Shown piece by piece: positions 24,785-33,646 of a stretch of DNA of 64,000 nucleotides (the stretch's first letter is position 1; each line of letters opens with the position of its first letter). Where the stretch lies: assembly GCA_022841625.1 (NCBI GenBank), contig JALHRD010000005.1:122620-186619 (forward strand). The letters run 5' to 3'. The DNA comes from Xanthobacteraceae bacterium (lineage in GTDB: Bacteria > Pseudomonadota > Alphaproteobacteria > Rhizobiales > Xanthobacteraceae). The translations under genes and the position numbers were made by a program. The notes below the pieces were generated by a model. That model saw nothing but the letters and a program-made list of their open reading frames with translations. It searched no databases and was not told the DNA's origin.

Positions 24785-24937
24785 TAGGTCGTTTCCTCGC
24801 ACTTCTGGAGCTTCGATGTGCAACCTTAGCGCCTCTGCCAGCGCTACTCAAAGCCCCTTTCACGCCTGCGGACCGCGGGCTATAGCCGTTCCACGACCGA
24901 CCGATCCAAACCAAGCTCCCTAAGGACCGCACGACGC

Positions 24938-25981
24938 ATGAAAGCGAATGTCATCCACCAGTTCGGCCCGCCGGAAAATCTGAAGTATCAGGACTGGCCC
25001 GATCCCCAGCCCCGCTCTGGCGAAGTCCGCATTCGGGTGCATGCCGCAACGGTCAACCGCGTGCTCGATGTCAGTTTGCGCGCCGGCAAGGAGATGTTTC
25101 GCAAGCCGGAACTGCCGCTGATTCCTGGCGTCGACTGCGCCGGCGTGATCGATGCACTCGGCCCCGGCGTCAGCCGCCGCAAGATCGGCGATCGGGTCGC
25201 GGCCGCCGGCACCATGCCGATCGATATCTGCCCGGAAGACCGCGCCGGCTATAGCGGCCTTGAAGGCATGATGGGGATCAGGCGGCAGGGCGGCTTTGCC
25301 GAACTGGTCTGCGTGCCGGCCTGCGCCACGGTCGATGTGCCAGCCGGCCTCGACTTCCGCGACGCCTCGGTGGTGATGCGCCACGTCCCGACCGCCTGGA
25401 ACCTTCTGTTCAACGTCGCCAAACTCAAGCAGGGCGAGACCGTGCTGATCATGGGCGCAGGCGGCAATCTCGGCAGCGTTGGCATTCAGCTGGCAAAAAA
25501 CATCGCCGGCGCCACCGTCATCGCGGCCGCCGGCTCCGACGAGCGCTGCGCCCGCGGCCGCGCGCTCGGCGCCGACCACGCCGTCAACTACAACACCCAC
25601 AATATCCAGGACGAAGTGCTGCGGCTGACCGGCGGCAAGGGCGTCAACGTAATCTACGACAACATTGCCAACTCGAAGGTGCTGCCGCTGGCGTTCATGG
25701 CGCTGGGCTTTGGCGGCCGGCTGGTGACTGCCGGCGCCCATGGCGGCCCCAACGTCGTGATCAATTTCGCGCATCTTTATCACAAGCAAATCACCATCCG
25801 CGGCCAGCCCGGCCACGATTCGTCCGATCTGCCGAAATGCTTCGCCGCAGCAGCGGACGGCAAAGTGAAGCCACAGATCGAACGGATCATGCCGCTGTCG
25901 CAGGCGGCCGAGGCGCATCGACTCACCGAGACCGGCGAAGTCGCCGGCAAGATCGTGCTCGACCCGACGATGGACAAATAA
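24938..25981 (+). CDS. Medium-chain dehydrogenase/reductase, quinone oxidoreductase-like
   Basis: 347 residues. The N-terminal GroES-like domain opens MKANVIHQFGPPENLKYQDW and contains PGVDCAGVIDALGPGVSRRK. The Rossmann domain has the AGGNLGSVGIQLAK dinucleotide motif, followed by VIAAAGSDERCARGRALGAD. The paired structural Cys cluster of zinc alcohol dehydrogenases is missing, so it is probably a zinc-independent NADPH:quinone or enoyl reductase. The GMMGIRRQGGFAEL loop with VPAGLDFRDASVVMRHV resembles quinone-reductase members. It begins 153 bases after the divergent DUF1993 start. Confidence 0.85.
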   Translation: MKANVIHQFGPPENLKYQDWPDPQPRSGEVRIRVHAATVNRVLDVSLRAGKEMFRKPELPLIPGVDCAGVIDALGPGVSRRKIGDRVAAAGTMPIDICPEDRAGYSGLEGMMGIRRQGGFAELVCVPACATVDVPAGLDFRDASVVMRHVPTAWNLLFNVAKLKQGETVLIMGAGGNLGSVGIQLAKNIAGATVIAAAGSDERCARGRALGADHAVNYNTHNIQDEVLRLTGGKGVNVIYDNIANSKVLPLAFMALGFGGRLVTAGAHGGPNVVINFAHLYHKQITIRGQPGHDSSDLPKCFAAAADGKVKPQIERIMPLSQAAEAHRLTETGEVAGKIVLDPTMDK

Positions 25982-26047
25982 GTCCGCAATGAAATTGATT
26001 CCTCGACCTAACAACAGCGAGGCGGTCAGGTGACCAAAGCGCAGACG

Positions 26048-26200
26048 ATCCCTCCGCCCCCCTCCCCCCGCGAGCCCTTGCGAGCGGTGGGGAGGGGTCG
26101 GGGGTGGGGGGCCGAACACGCCCGATTGAAGCGCCCCCCCCCCCGGCCCGCGCAAGCGCGCGCGCCGACCCTCCCCTCCGCTTCGCGGGGGGAGGGTAAC
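26048..26200. repeat. GC-rich palindromic repeat, family D, two hairpins
   Basis: The first hairpin pairs cccctcccc-ccgcgagc with gagcgg-tggggagggg (26058-26096). The second pairs accctccc-ccgc with gcgg-ggagggt near 26168-26197. Translation of this stretch gives the Pro/Arg-rich pattern often misannotated as an N-terminal extension of the next gene. A smaller relative lies at 44168-44199. Confidence 0.75.
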
Positions 26201-26233
26201 CCGCGGCACAACCACCGCGAATGGAGCAAGGCG

Positions 26234-27256
26234 ATGCGCCCGGCGATACTCGTTTGCTGGCTCGCATTGCTATGGAGCGCCGCCCTGCCCTTCGATGCCG
26301 CCGCGCAGTCAGCCGCGGACTTCTTCCGTGGCAAGCGGATCAATCTCTACGTTTCGTCGACGGTCGGCGGTGGTTACGATCAATATGCGCGACTGCTCGC
26401 CAAGCACATCGTTCGCCATATCCCGGGCGAACCGATGGTGATCGTACAGAATATGGTTGGCGCCGAAGGCATCCGCGCCGCCAATCATCTCTACGCGGTC
26501 GCCGAACAAGACGGTACCGCGATAGGCGCGCTGTCACGCAATGTCGGCACCGTGCAATTATTCCAGCCCGGCATTCAGTTCGACGCCCGCAAATTCCAAT
26601 GGATCGGCTCGCCGCAGCAGGAGGTCGGGCTGTTCATCATCTCGACCCGCAAGGGTCTGCGTTCGCTCGACGACGTCAAGGCACGCGAGGTCACCGCCGG
26701 CTCGACCGCGCGCAATGCGCCGACCTCGGTCTATCCGCGCATGTTGAACGCACTCTATGGCACCAAGCTCCGGCCGATCGAAGGCTATCCGGGATCGCCG
26801 GAAGCGCTGGTGGCGTTCGAACGCGGCGAGGTCGAAGCCTATGTGTCGGGCGGCACCAGCGCCGCGACGCTCGGACGGATGATTCCCTGGATCAAGGACG
26901 GCACCGCGCGGGCGGTGATGCAGATGGGTATGAAGCGCAGCGCGAGCTTCCCGGAGGTGCCAACTGCGATCGAAGCAATGACGACGCCTGAAGCGCGGCA
27001 GATGTTCGAGATCGTCTTTACCGAACAGGTGATGGGCCGGCCGTTCGTCGCGCCGCCCGGCGTGCCGGCCGATCGCATCGCCGCGTTACGCACCGCCTTC
27101 GATGCGACCATGAAAGACGACGCCTTCCTGGCCGAGGCCAGATCGCAGAGGATGGAGATCGACCCCATCACCGGCGCCGAGATCAATGCCCTGCTCGACC
27201 GGGTTCACACCGCGCCCGCCGAGGTGATCGCGCAAATCCGGCAGTTGGTGAAGTGA
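26234..27256 (+). CDS. TctC-like solute-binding protein, DFFRG subfamily
   Basis: 340 residues: signal peptide ILVCWLALLWSAALPFDAAA, then ADFFRGKRINLYVSSTVGGG, RHIPGEPMVIVQNMVGAEG and GRPFVAPPGVPADRIAALR. The ATG at 26234 follows ggag and begins directly at the signal peptide; the longer frame runs through the palindromic repeat and is rejected. It follows the MDR gene on the same strand after about 250 bases of repeat. Its closest relatives in the window are those at 11751 and 62694. Confidence 0.85.
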   Translation: MRPAILVCWLALLWSAALPFDAAAQSAADFFRGKRINLYVSSTVGGGYDQYARLLAKHIVRHIPGEPMVIVQNMVGAEGIRAANHLYAVAEQDGTAIGALSRNVGTVQLFQPGIQFDARKFQWIGSPQQEVGLFIISTRKGLRSLDDVKAREVTAGSTARNAPTSVYPRMLNALYGTKLRPIEGYPGSPEALVAFERGEVEAYVSGGTSAATLGRMIPWIKDGTARAVMQMGMKRSASFPEVPTAIEAMTTPEARQMFEIVFTEQVMGRPFVAPPGVPADRIAALRTAFDATMKDDAFLAEARSQRMEIDPITGAEINALLDRVHTAPAEVIAQIRQLVK

Positions 27257-27379
27257 ATCGCCGCAACAATCGGCGCCGATTACGAGGTTGTGATCGCTAC
27301 GGGACTTTTCGTGAATAGGGACGGCGCAAGCGACGCGCTAGCATCGCTGAGGTCAATGTCCATAACGGGGGTTTAGCGA

Positions 27380-27775
27380 ATGTTGAAACGACGATTCATT
27401 CTGACGGCAGTCGCCCTTGGCATCGTTGTCCTGGCGGGCGCCAAGTCCGAGGCACTGACCAAGCGGGCGTTCGATCAGAAGGCTTTTGAAGCCGCCCAAG
27501 CCGCCGATCAACCAATCCTGGTCGAAATACATGCGCCGTGGTGCCCGGTCTGCAAGCTACAGGAGCCGATCTTGAGCAAGCTCGGCACCGAGCCGCGATT
27601 CAAACGCATGGTCGCCTTCAAGATCGACTTCGACAGCCAGAAGGACCTGCTGCGGCGCTTTAACGTGCAAAAGCAAAGCACGCTGATCGTGTTCAAGGGT
27701 CGCAAGGAAATTGCCCGCTCGACCGGCGACTCCAACGCCAACTCGATCCAGCAATTGCTGGCCAAGGCGCTGTAA
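27380..27775 (+). CDS. Periplasmic thioredoxin-like protein
   Basis: 131 residues with an N-terminal signal segment (FILTAVALGIVVLAGAKS) and a thioredoxin fold containing APWCPVCKLQ, a CxxC at about residues 55-58, plus the cis-Pro region QKQSTLIVFKG (Thr in place of Pro). It should exchange disulfides in the periplasm. The next gene encodes a CcdA-like membrane electron carrier, its probable reductant partner. The pair suggests a small thiol-reducing module, for instance for c-type cytochromes or stress repair. Confidence 0.85.
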   Translation: MLKRRFILTAVALGIVVLAGAKSEALTKRAFDQKAFEAAQAADQPILVEIHAPWCPVCKLQEPILSKLGTEPRFKRMVAFKIDFDSQKDLLRRFNVQKQSTLIVFKGRKEIARSTGDSNANSIQQLLAKAL

Positions 27776-27800
27776 CAGGGCGCTTTGGTAGATCGTCCTG

Positions 27801-28517
27801 ATGACCACGACCGTATTGGCATTTCTGGCGGGCATCCTTTCGACGCTGTCGCCCTGCGTGTTGCCGCTATTGCCGATCGTGCTGGGCACGGCGCTGAGCG
27901 AGCATCGCGCCGGCCCGCTGGCGCTCGCAGCCGGGCTTGCGCTGTCGTTTGTCACCATCGGCCTCCTGGTCGCCACCGTCGGCTTTGCAATCGGGCTCGA
28001 TGGCGGCGTGTTCCGCACGGTCGCGGGCGTCTTGCTGATCGTGGTCGGGACCGTGTTGTTGGCGCCGCGGCTGCAAGCGCAATTCGCGCTGGCCGCCGGG
28101 CCGGTCGGCAACTGGACCGAACAGCGCTTCGGCGGGTTTTCGACCAGCGGGCTTGGCGGCCAATTCGCGGTCGGCCTGCTGCTCGGCGCGGTGTGGAGCC
28201 CTTGCGTCGGACCGACCTTGGGCGCGGCGTCGGTGCTGGCGTCGCAACAGACCGCGCTCGGCTCGGTCGCCGTCACCATGCTGGCTTTCGGCCTGGGCGC
28301 GGCCGTTCCGCTGGTGCTGTTGGGGTTTTTGTCGCGCGAAGCCATGATGCGCTGGCGCAATCGGCTGCTGGCTGCCGGCCAACGCGGCAAGCTGGCGATG
28401 GGTGCGATCCTGATCGCGACCGGGTTGCTCATTGTCAGCAATCTCGACAAGATGATCGAGACGTTTCTGGTCGAGGCATCGCCGGAATGGTTGACTGCGC
28501 TGACGACGCGCTTCTAA
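27801..28517 (+). CDS. CcdA/DsbD-type membrane thiol electron-transfer protein
   Basis: 238 residues with six predicted membrane helices. The paired motifs LSPCVLPLLPIV (helix 1) and GAVWSPCVGPTLGAA (helix 4) hold the two Cys that shuttle electrons from cytoplasmic thioredoxin across the membrane in CcdA, DsbD-beta and ScsB families. It has no extra soluble domain, so the preceding thioredoxin-like protein probably serves as periplasmic acceptor. The spacing of 25 bases between the two genes suggests one operon. Confidence 0.88.
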   Translation: MTTTVLAFLAGILSTLSPCVLPLLPIVLGTALSEHRAGPLALAAGLALSFVTIGLLVATVGFAIGLDGGVFRTVAGVLLIVVGTVLLAPRLQAQFALAAGPVGNWTEQRFGGFSTSGLGGQFAVGLLLGAVWSPCVGPTLGAASVLASQQTALGSVAVTMLAFGLGAAVPLVLLGFLSREAMMRWRNRLLAAGQRGKLAMGAILIATGLLIVSNLDKMIETFLVEASPEWLTALTTRF

Positions 28518-28548
28518 CGGCCCGCGACATAGACCACGGAGGTATTCG

Positions 28549-29283
28549 ATGCTTGAGCTCTATCACGGCGGCCATACCACCTGCTCGCGCAAGGCGCGGC
28601 TGTGCCTGAAGGAAAAGGGCCTCGCCTATACCAGTCATTTTCTCAATCTGCGCGGCTTTGAACAGCACACGCCGGCCTATCTCAAGCTCAATCCCAATGG
28701 CGTGGTGCCGACGCTGGTCGACGACGGCGAAGCGATCACCGATTCGATGCTGATCAACGAATATCTTGACGAGAAATACGATCAGCACATCCGCTTGCGA
28801 CCGAACAATCCGCTCGACAAGGCACGCATGCGGGTTTGGACCAAGCTCGCCAGCGACCACGGGCTTTCCGGCGTGGTGCCGCGGGTGTGGCCCGGTTTCA
28901 AGGCCTATACCGACAAGTTCAATCCAAGCGACCTGCAACAGAAGATCGATCGCATTCCGCTCACCGAGCGCAAGGAGCGCTGGGCCAAAGTGGCGCGCGG
29001 CGGCTTTGGCCAACAGGATCTCGACGCCGGCCACAAGGCGGCATCGCTGATCCTGACGCGGATGGAAGCCAGTCTCGGCGCCGGCCCTTGGCTGATGGGC
29101 GCGCAATACACCCTGGCCGACATCGACCTGGTGCCGTTTGTCGACCGCTTTGCGGAGTTCTATCCCGATCTGCTCAACACCACGGCGACGCCGAAAGTTT
29201 CCGCCTGGCTCGCGCGCATGCGCGAGCGGCCGGCGCTCAAGGCGGTGTGGGCGACCGACGAAGCGGCCGCCAAGGCGGCGTAG
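28549..29283 (+). CDS. Glutathione S-transferase family protein
   Basis: 244 residues. The N-terminal thioredoxin-fold half shows LYHGGHTTCSRKARLCLKEK, NPNGVVPTLVDDG (cis-Pro) and ITDSMLINEYLDE. The C-terminal helical half ends with YTLADIDLVPFVDRF, the N-capping box of GSTs. TTCSRKAR places a Ser/Cys at the active site, as in beta-etherase-like or nu-class GSTs. A ggaggt ribosome site lies upstream. It ends two bases before the stop of the convergent VOC gene. The substrate is unknown. Confidence 0.85.
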   Translation: MLELYHGGHTTCSRKARLCLKEKGLAYTSHFLNLRGFEQHTPAYLKLNPNGVVPTLVDDGEAITDSMLINEYLDEKYDQHIRLRPNNPLDKARMRVWTKLASDHGLSGVVPRVWPGFKAYTDKFNPSDLQQKIDRIPLTERKERWAKVARGGFGQQDLDAGHKAASLILTRMEASLGAGPWLMGAQYTLADIDLVPFVDRFAEFYPDLLNTTATPKVSAWLARMRERPALKAVWATDEAAAKAA

Positions 29284-29285
29284 AG

Positions 29286-30209
29286 CTACCCGCGGATCGC
29301 TTCGTATTGCGGTAATTCATTGGTCTGGTAGCCCTGGATCACGCGCTCGGAGCCATAGCCCCAATAATTTCGCAGCGTTTCGGGTCCGTGCATCTTGGGA
29401 TAGAGCGGGAATTCCTGGTGCCAAGGACGCGGATCGAAATAGCCCAATGCCTCGTCCTTCATCTGGTCCATCTCGGTGAAGATCTCGACCCGCACCACAT
29501 CGGAATTACGGTGATAGGTCGCGACGTTGTGGCCGATGATATGGCGTCCCGGTCCCCACACCAGATGGATCTTGTTGCGCGCGAGCCAGTCGCCAGCCTT
29601 GTTGATCTCCGACCAATCGAGCACCTCGAAGGCGATGTGGTGCAGCTGCGGCTTCTCGTCGATGATAAAGTTAAGCGTGTGATGATCGGTGTTGCAGCGC
29701 ATGAATACGAAGAAATCGCCGCGCCAATCCGAAACCCGAAAGCCGAGCACGTCGGTATAGAATTTCACCACCGACTGAACGTCGAGCACGCGATAAGCGA
29801 CGTGACCGAGCTTGAGGATGTTGAAAGAGGCGGGCTGGCCAGCCTCGGCGAATTTGTATTCGGCGTAGAGGTCGATCGGCGTGCCCTTCGGATCGAGGAA
29901 CGTAACCGCCTCGGCGATGCCGGGCGTGACCCCGCTGCGCCTGTCCGATTTGATGCCGAGTTTTTGCAACTCCTTGACCACGTCGTTGAGATCGGTCCCG
30001 GGCGCGATCTGGAATGACAGCCGTTGCAACTGGCCCTTTTCGCCCTTCACCAATTCGATCGCCTCAAAGCCCTGCTTGCTGACCAGGATGGCGCGGTCTT
30101 TGCTCCGCTCGGCCACGCGCAATCCGAGAATGCGGCCGTAGTAGTCGACTTGCCCGTCCATGTCGGGCGTCGAAATCGTCGCATGGCCAAGGCGCCTGAC
30201 TTTGATCAT
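29286..30209 (-). CDS. Extradiol ring-cleavage dioxygenase-like protein (VOC family, type I)
   Basis: 307 residues made of two VOC modules. The first (MIKVRRLGHATISTPDMDG) is structural; the second carries the likely Fe2+ triad: LGHVAYRV (His), LHHIAFEV (His) and VRVEIFTEMD (Glu). This is the arrangement of catechol 2,3-dioxygenase-type enzymes. A C-terminal tail (FPLYPKMHGPETLRNYWGYG) is longer than usual. It lies 29 bases behind an FAH-family gene and shares a minus-strand run with an amidohydrolase, suggesting an aromatic meta-cleavage route. A ring substrate cannot be named. Confidence 0.85.
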   Translation of the reverse strand: MIKVRRLGHATISTPDMDGQVDYYGRILGLRVAERSKDRAILVSKQGFEAIELVKGEKGQLQRLSFQIAPGTDLNDVVKELQKLGIKSDRRSGVTPGIAEAVTFLDPKGTPIDLYAEYKFAEAGQPASFNILKLGHVAYRVLDVQSVVKFYTDVLGFRVSDWRGDFFVFMRCNTDHHTLNFIIDEKPQLHHIAFEVLDWSEINKAGDWLARNKIHLVWGPGRHIIGHNVATYHRNSDVVRVEIFTEMDQMKDEALGYFDPRPWHQEFPLYPKMHGPETLRNYWGYGSERVIQGYQTNELPQYEAIRG

Positions 30210-30238
30210 GGCTCCTGCCTCCCTTTTGGTTCGACGGG

Positions 30239-31114
30239 TTATCCGCCGATCTTATGTTGCCGCGCGGTGATGACAAGCTCGCCAAGCGCGTCGCACTTGC
30301 CGCGCAGGGTATCGCCGGCCTTCACCGGACCGACGCCATGCGGCGTGCCGGTGAAATACACGTCGCCCGGATAGAGCGTATAAAATGACGACGCGAATTC
30401 GATCAGCCGGCCGCAATCATAGATCAAGTCTTTGGTGTCGGCGGTCTGGCGCAACTCGTTGTTGCAATGGAGCGTGATCAGGACATCGTCGGGATTGGCG
30501 ATCTCGTCGGCCGTCGCCATCCACGGGCCGATCACCGAATAGCCGTCGATCGACTTGCGGAAGCTGCGATCCTCGGAACCGCGGCAGGTCATGTCGAGGC
30601 CCATCGCATAGCCGGCGACGTAATCCTTGAACTTGGCCTTCGGAATATCGGTGCCCTGCTTGCCGATGATCATCACCAGTTCGATCTCGTGCTCGTTGGG
30701 GCGATCGGGGAAACGGAGCGGAATGCCCTCCGACGGGCCGACGATCGATGAGTTGGCCTTGAGAAAAATACCGGCCTTGCCGATATCCGGCGGCGCGCGG
30801 GTGGCGTCGCGCGGCAGATCGGTCCGGCTGCGCATCTCGTCGATGTGCTTTTTGTAATTGGTCGGCGCCGCCATCGCCTTTGAAGGCCGCGCCACCGGCG
30901 ACAGCAGCTTCACCGACGACAACGGCTTGCCCGGCGCCTTGGCCGCCATCTCCTCAATGCGCGAACGCCATGTCGGCAGCGCCGCGATCACGGCGTCACC
31001 CTTCATGTCATAGCGTGCGCTCTTGCGGATTTCGTCCTGGGCCGCGGTGACGTCATGCACCATATCGCCCCGCACAACACCGAGCCGATCCTCATCAAAA
31101 CGACAAAGCTTCAT
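30239..31114 (-). CDS. Fumarylacetoacetate hydrolase family protein
   Basis: 291 residues with the N-terminal cap (MKLCRFDEDRLGVVRGD) and the FAH beta-roll. Metal-binding acidic residues are visible in RPNEHEIELVMIIGKQG and GLDMTCRGSEDRSF, and the C-terminal DVYFTGTPHGVGPVKAGD is a strong family signature. FAH enzymes hydrolyse or isomerise acylpyruvates, for example HpaG- or TodF-associated steps after ring cleavage. The ATG at 31114 follows ggagaagga at normal spacing. Downstream is the VOC dioxygenase gene, which fits a ring-cleavage product passed to this enzyme. Confidence 0.88.
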   Translation of the reverse strand: MKLCRFDEDRLGVVRGDMVHDVTAAQDEIRKSARYDMKGDAVIAALPTWRSRIEEMAAKAPGKPLSSVKLLSPVARPSKAMAAPTNYKKHIDEMRSRTDLPRDATRAPPDIGKAGIFLKANSSIVGPSEGIPLRFPDRPNEHEIELVMIIGKQGTDIPKAKFKDYVAGYAMGLDMTCRGSEDRSFRKSIDGYSVIGPWMATADEIANPDDVLITLHCNNELRQTADTKDLIYDCGRLIEFASSFYTLYPGDVYFTGTPHGVGPVKAGDTLRGKCDALGELVITARQHKIGG

Positions 31115-31224
31115 AGTTTCCTTCTCCCCGACAATGCGATACGCGCGGCCCAAATGCCCAGCCTGTTTCTTGCTGCCAAGTTGGCAGAGAAATCAAGCCG
31201 AGAATGCAGAAAATTTAGAAAAGC

Positions 31225-32334
31225 CTACACCCGCTCCAGGATATGGAAGCCGCGCTGGCGGTCGAGCAGGTAGATCAAGCCACGGTCGTCGACGAATACG
31301 TCGTTCGACAGCGGATGATCGCAGTCCTTGGGCGGGTCCGGCACGAACCGAGCTACCTCCTTGGGAGCGCGCGGACGCGCGATATCGATCACCCGCAGGC
31401 CCTGCATGAACCAGGCGGTCGGGACTTCCGTGCCGACGATGTTTTCGACCGGCTGGTGGCAGCCGGAGTGCTTGGGCTGCGGCGTGCCGTCGAGTTCCTC
31501 GACCTGGAACGACGCAAACGGCACCGGCTTGTCTTCCTGGGTGATGTCGACCACCCAGAGAAACGCCGGCGGCCCCTCGAACATGTGCATCACGTCCTCG
31601 TCGGCGACCAACAGGATTTTGCGGCCGGCGATCTCGAACGGCACCGGCACCGCGCTATGGGTCGGGCACGGATAAGGCGGCGACCAATCGAGCCCCGACA
31701 CGAATTTTGGCTTGCTCATATCTTCGATGTCGATAATCACAAACCCGCCCTGCCAATAGCTGGTGTAAAGCCGATTGCCGAGGCGGAGCGGATGGTGGCA
31801 GCGGTGGTGGGTCGCGGGCCAGCTCGGCGTCTCACCGCCGGCGGTCCACTGCCCCGGCATGTGCCAGTGCCCGACCAGTTCCGGCTTGGCGGGGTCTTTC
31901 AGATCGAAAATGCCCATCACATTGCCGACATAGCCTTGCAGCGTCGGCGAACCGTAGAGATAGCGCCCATCGAACGAAAACCGGTGCATGCCGGTGCCGA
32001 CGGTTTCCCAGCGCGTGATCGGCTTGGGCTTGGATGGATCGCTGACGTCATAGACGCCGAAGCCGCCGCGCCAATCCGAAGGCGGCTGACCGGCCTGTTC
32101 ATGATTGACGACCATAATGCCGTCCTTGGCATGCACCTTGTGCGAATGGGTGCCCTTGGGCATTTCGATGCTGGCAAGGCGCCGCACGTTTTTCGGGTCG
32201 CGGGTGTCGAAGATGCTGGTGCCGTGCGGCGCCGACATATGGCCGACATAGGTGATGCCCTTCTCGACCGTAATCTGTCCGCCGCCGGCGCAATCGACCC
32301 AGCCGACCGCGCGGATACCCCTTGCCTGTGCCAT
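31225..32334 (-). CDS. LVIVD-repeat beta-propeller protein
   Basis: 369 residues of repeated motifs: GVYDVSDPSKPKPITRWE, GIFDLKDPAKPELVGHWH, VIIDIEDMSKPKFVSG, WVVDITQEDKPVPFAS and RVIDIARPRAPKEVARF. These D(I/V)xDPxxP repeats define the LVIVD propeller family. There is no signal peptide. It has several conserved His-rich loops (THSHKVHAKDG, PATHHRCHHPLRLG, KHSGCHQPVEN) that could bind metal, which is unusual for a purely structural propeller. It lies between an amidohydrolase and an FAH gene in one minus-strand run. Confidence 0.8.
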   Translation of the reverse strand: MAQARGIRAVGWVDCAGGGQITVEKGITYVGHMSAPHGTSIFDTRDPKNVRRLASIEMPKGTHSHKVHAKDGIMVVNHEQAGQPPSDWRGGFGVYDVSDPSKPKPITRWETVGTGMHRFSFDGRYLYGSPTLQGYVGNVMGIFDLKDPAKPELVGHWHMPGQWTAGGETPSWPATHHRCHHPLRLGNRLYTSYWQGGFVIIDIEDMSKPKFVSGLDWSPPYPCPTHSAVPVPFEIAGRKILLVADEDVMHMFEGPPAFLWVVDITQEDKPVPFASFQVEELDGTPQPKHSGCHQPVENIVGTEVPTAWFMQGLRVIDIARPRAPKEVARFVPDPPKDCDHPLSNDVFVDDRGLIYLLDRQRGFHILERV

Positions 32335-32366
32335 TTGAATTGTTCCTGTGAACGCGTTGAAGAGGA

Positions 32367-33377
32367 TTAGTTGAAGGTTCGGTTGAGCAGTCGCTCGGCG
32401 TTTCCACTAAGCACTTTTCGCATTTGATCGGCCGGCAGGTCGAGTCGCTTGACCGCCTCGATGGTGGGTGCAATCGGACCAAGCGGCGTGTCGGTGGCGA
32501 ACACCACATGATCGGCCCCGAAGAATTCGAGCCCGCAGCGCAGTGCATGCGCCCCGCCGCCGAACATCGCGGTGTCGCCATAGAACTCCTTGAGATACTC
32601 CATGTGCGGCCGTTTCAACGACGGCAGCACTTGCGAATAATCCTCGTCGGAGGTGCGTTGGCCGAGCACCTGCAACCCGGGCCCGATACGGCCGTCGTAA
32701 TACGGGATCATGCCGCCGAGATGGTGGGTGATGACCTTGAGCTTCGGGTAGCGATCAAACAGACCGCAGAACACCATCCGCACCATGGCGACGGAGGTGT
32801 CGTAGGGCCAGCCGAAGCACCACCACATTTCGTAGCGCGACTTCGCCTCGGCCGGATAATCGGTCAGGTTGGCGCCGCGCGCGGGATGCAGCCAGATCGG
32901 CAGATCGAGTTCGGCCATCGCGGCAAACACCGGCTCGAACATGGGATCGTCGAGCGGACGCCCGGCATTCGGCGTGTAGACCTGGATACCGCAGGCGCCG
33001 AGCTCCTTGATTGCGCGGCGCGCCTCAACCACCGAACCCTCGACGTCTTTGAGCGACACCGCCGCGACAAAGGTTGGAAACCGCTCGGGATGCTTGCGGC
33101 ACAATTCCGCCATGGCGTCGTTCGCAATCCGCGCCAGTGTCAGGCCGAGCTTGCCGTCGGCAATGTCCTCGATCGGCGGATTGGGCAGCGAGATGATCTC
33201 GCGGTAGTCGCCAAACTGGTCCATTTCGCGAAACCGCGCGTCAAGATCGAACAGCTTGACCACCTGCTTGAGCCGCTTGCCCATGTTTTCGAGATTGGGC
33301 GCGGCCTTGGTCATTTCCTGGAAATAACGCTCCGGGAAGATGTGGCAGAAAATGTCGATGATGGTGGAGGAACTCAA
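32367..33377 (-). CDS. Amidohydrolase family 2 protein with altered N-terminal metal motif
   Basis: About 336 residues in a TIM-barrel amidohydrolase fold. The N-terminus IIDIFCHIFPERYF has FxH where relatives have HxH or ExH. Other ligands are kept: PIWLHPARGA, KVITHHLGGMIPY and VVFATDTPLGP. The ACMSD/decarboxylase branch is likely. The start is unclear: TTG at 33377 gives the expected N-terminus, and GTG at 33413 adds 12 residues; neither has a good ribosome site. It is the first gene of the run with the LVIVD, FAH and VOC genes (32-base gap to the next). Confidence 0.82.
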   Translation of the reverse strand: MSSSTIIDIFCHIFPERYFQEMTKAAPNLENMGKRLKQVVKLFDLDARFREMDQFGDYREIISLPNPPIEDIADGKLGLTLARIANDAMAELCRKHPERFPTFVAAVSLKDVEGSVVEARRAIKELGACGIQVYTPNAGRPLDDPMFEPVFAAMAELDLPIWLHPARGANLTDYPAEAKSRYEMWWCFGWPYDTSVAMVRMVFCGLFDRYPKLKVITHHLGGMIPYYDGRIGPGLQVLGQRTSDEDYSQVLPSLKRPHMEYLKEFYGDTAMFGGGAHALRCGLEFFGADHVVFATDTPLGPIAPTIEAVKRLDLPADQMRKVLSGNAERLLNRTFN

Positions 33378-33646
33378 GGGACAATCCCGAACTATTCTGC
33401 AACGCAAACCCACTCAAGCGGACATAGGCCGGCGACGCGTTGGCGGCGTTCGAACTTTCAATAGTTTCAGGCCTTGCGCAAGCGTTATCAAGCGGCAATC
33501 CCGTTTGCGAATGGAGGATCGTCGGGCGCAATGCGCGGCGCTTAATATGCCCCTCTGTAACGGGCCTCACCACGGCCTCACCTCGCCTGCGACCCATCGA
33601 CCCAATCCATGTTGCAACCTCCCACCCCCTGCCCTAAGCCCTTCGC

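Noticed and set aside
26030..26233. N-terminal extension of the TctC gene at 26234
   Set aside because: It is translation of a GC-rich palindromic repeat; a good ribosome site and signal peptide start at 26234.
33378..33646. PpsR/CrtJ-type TGT-N12-ACA operators before crtY and crtE
   Set aside because: No convincing pair was found in the two upstream gaps by eye.
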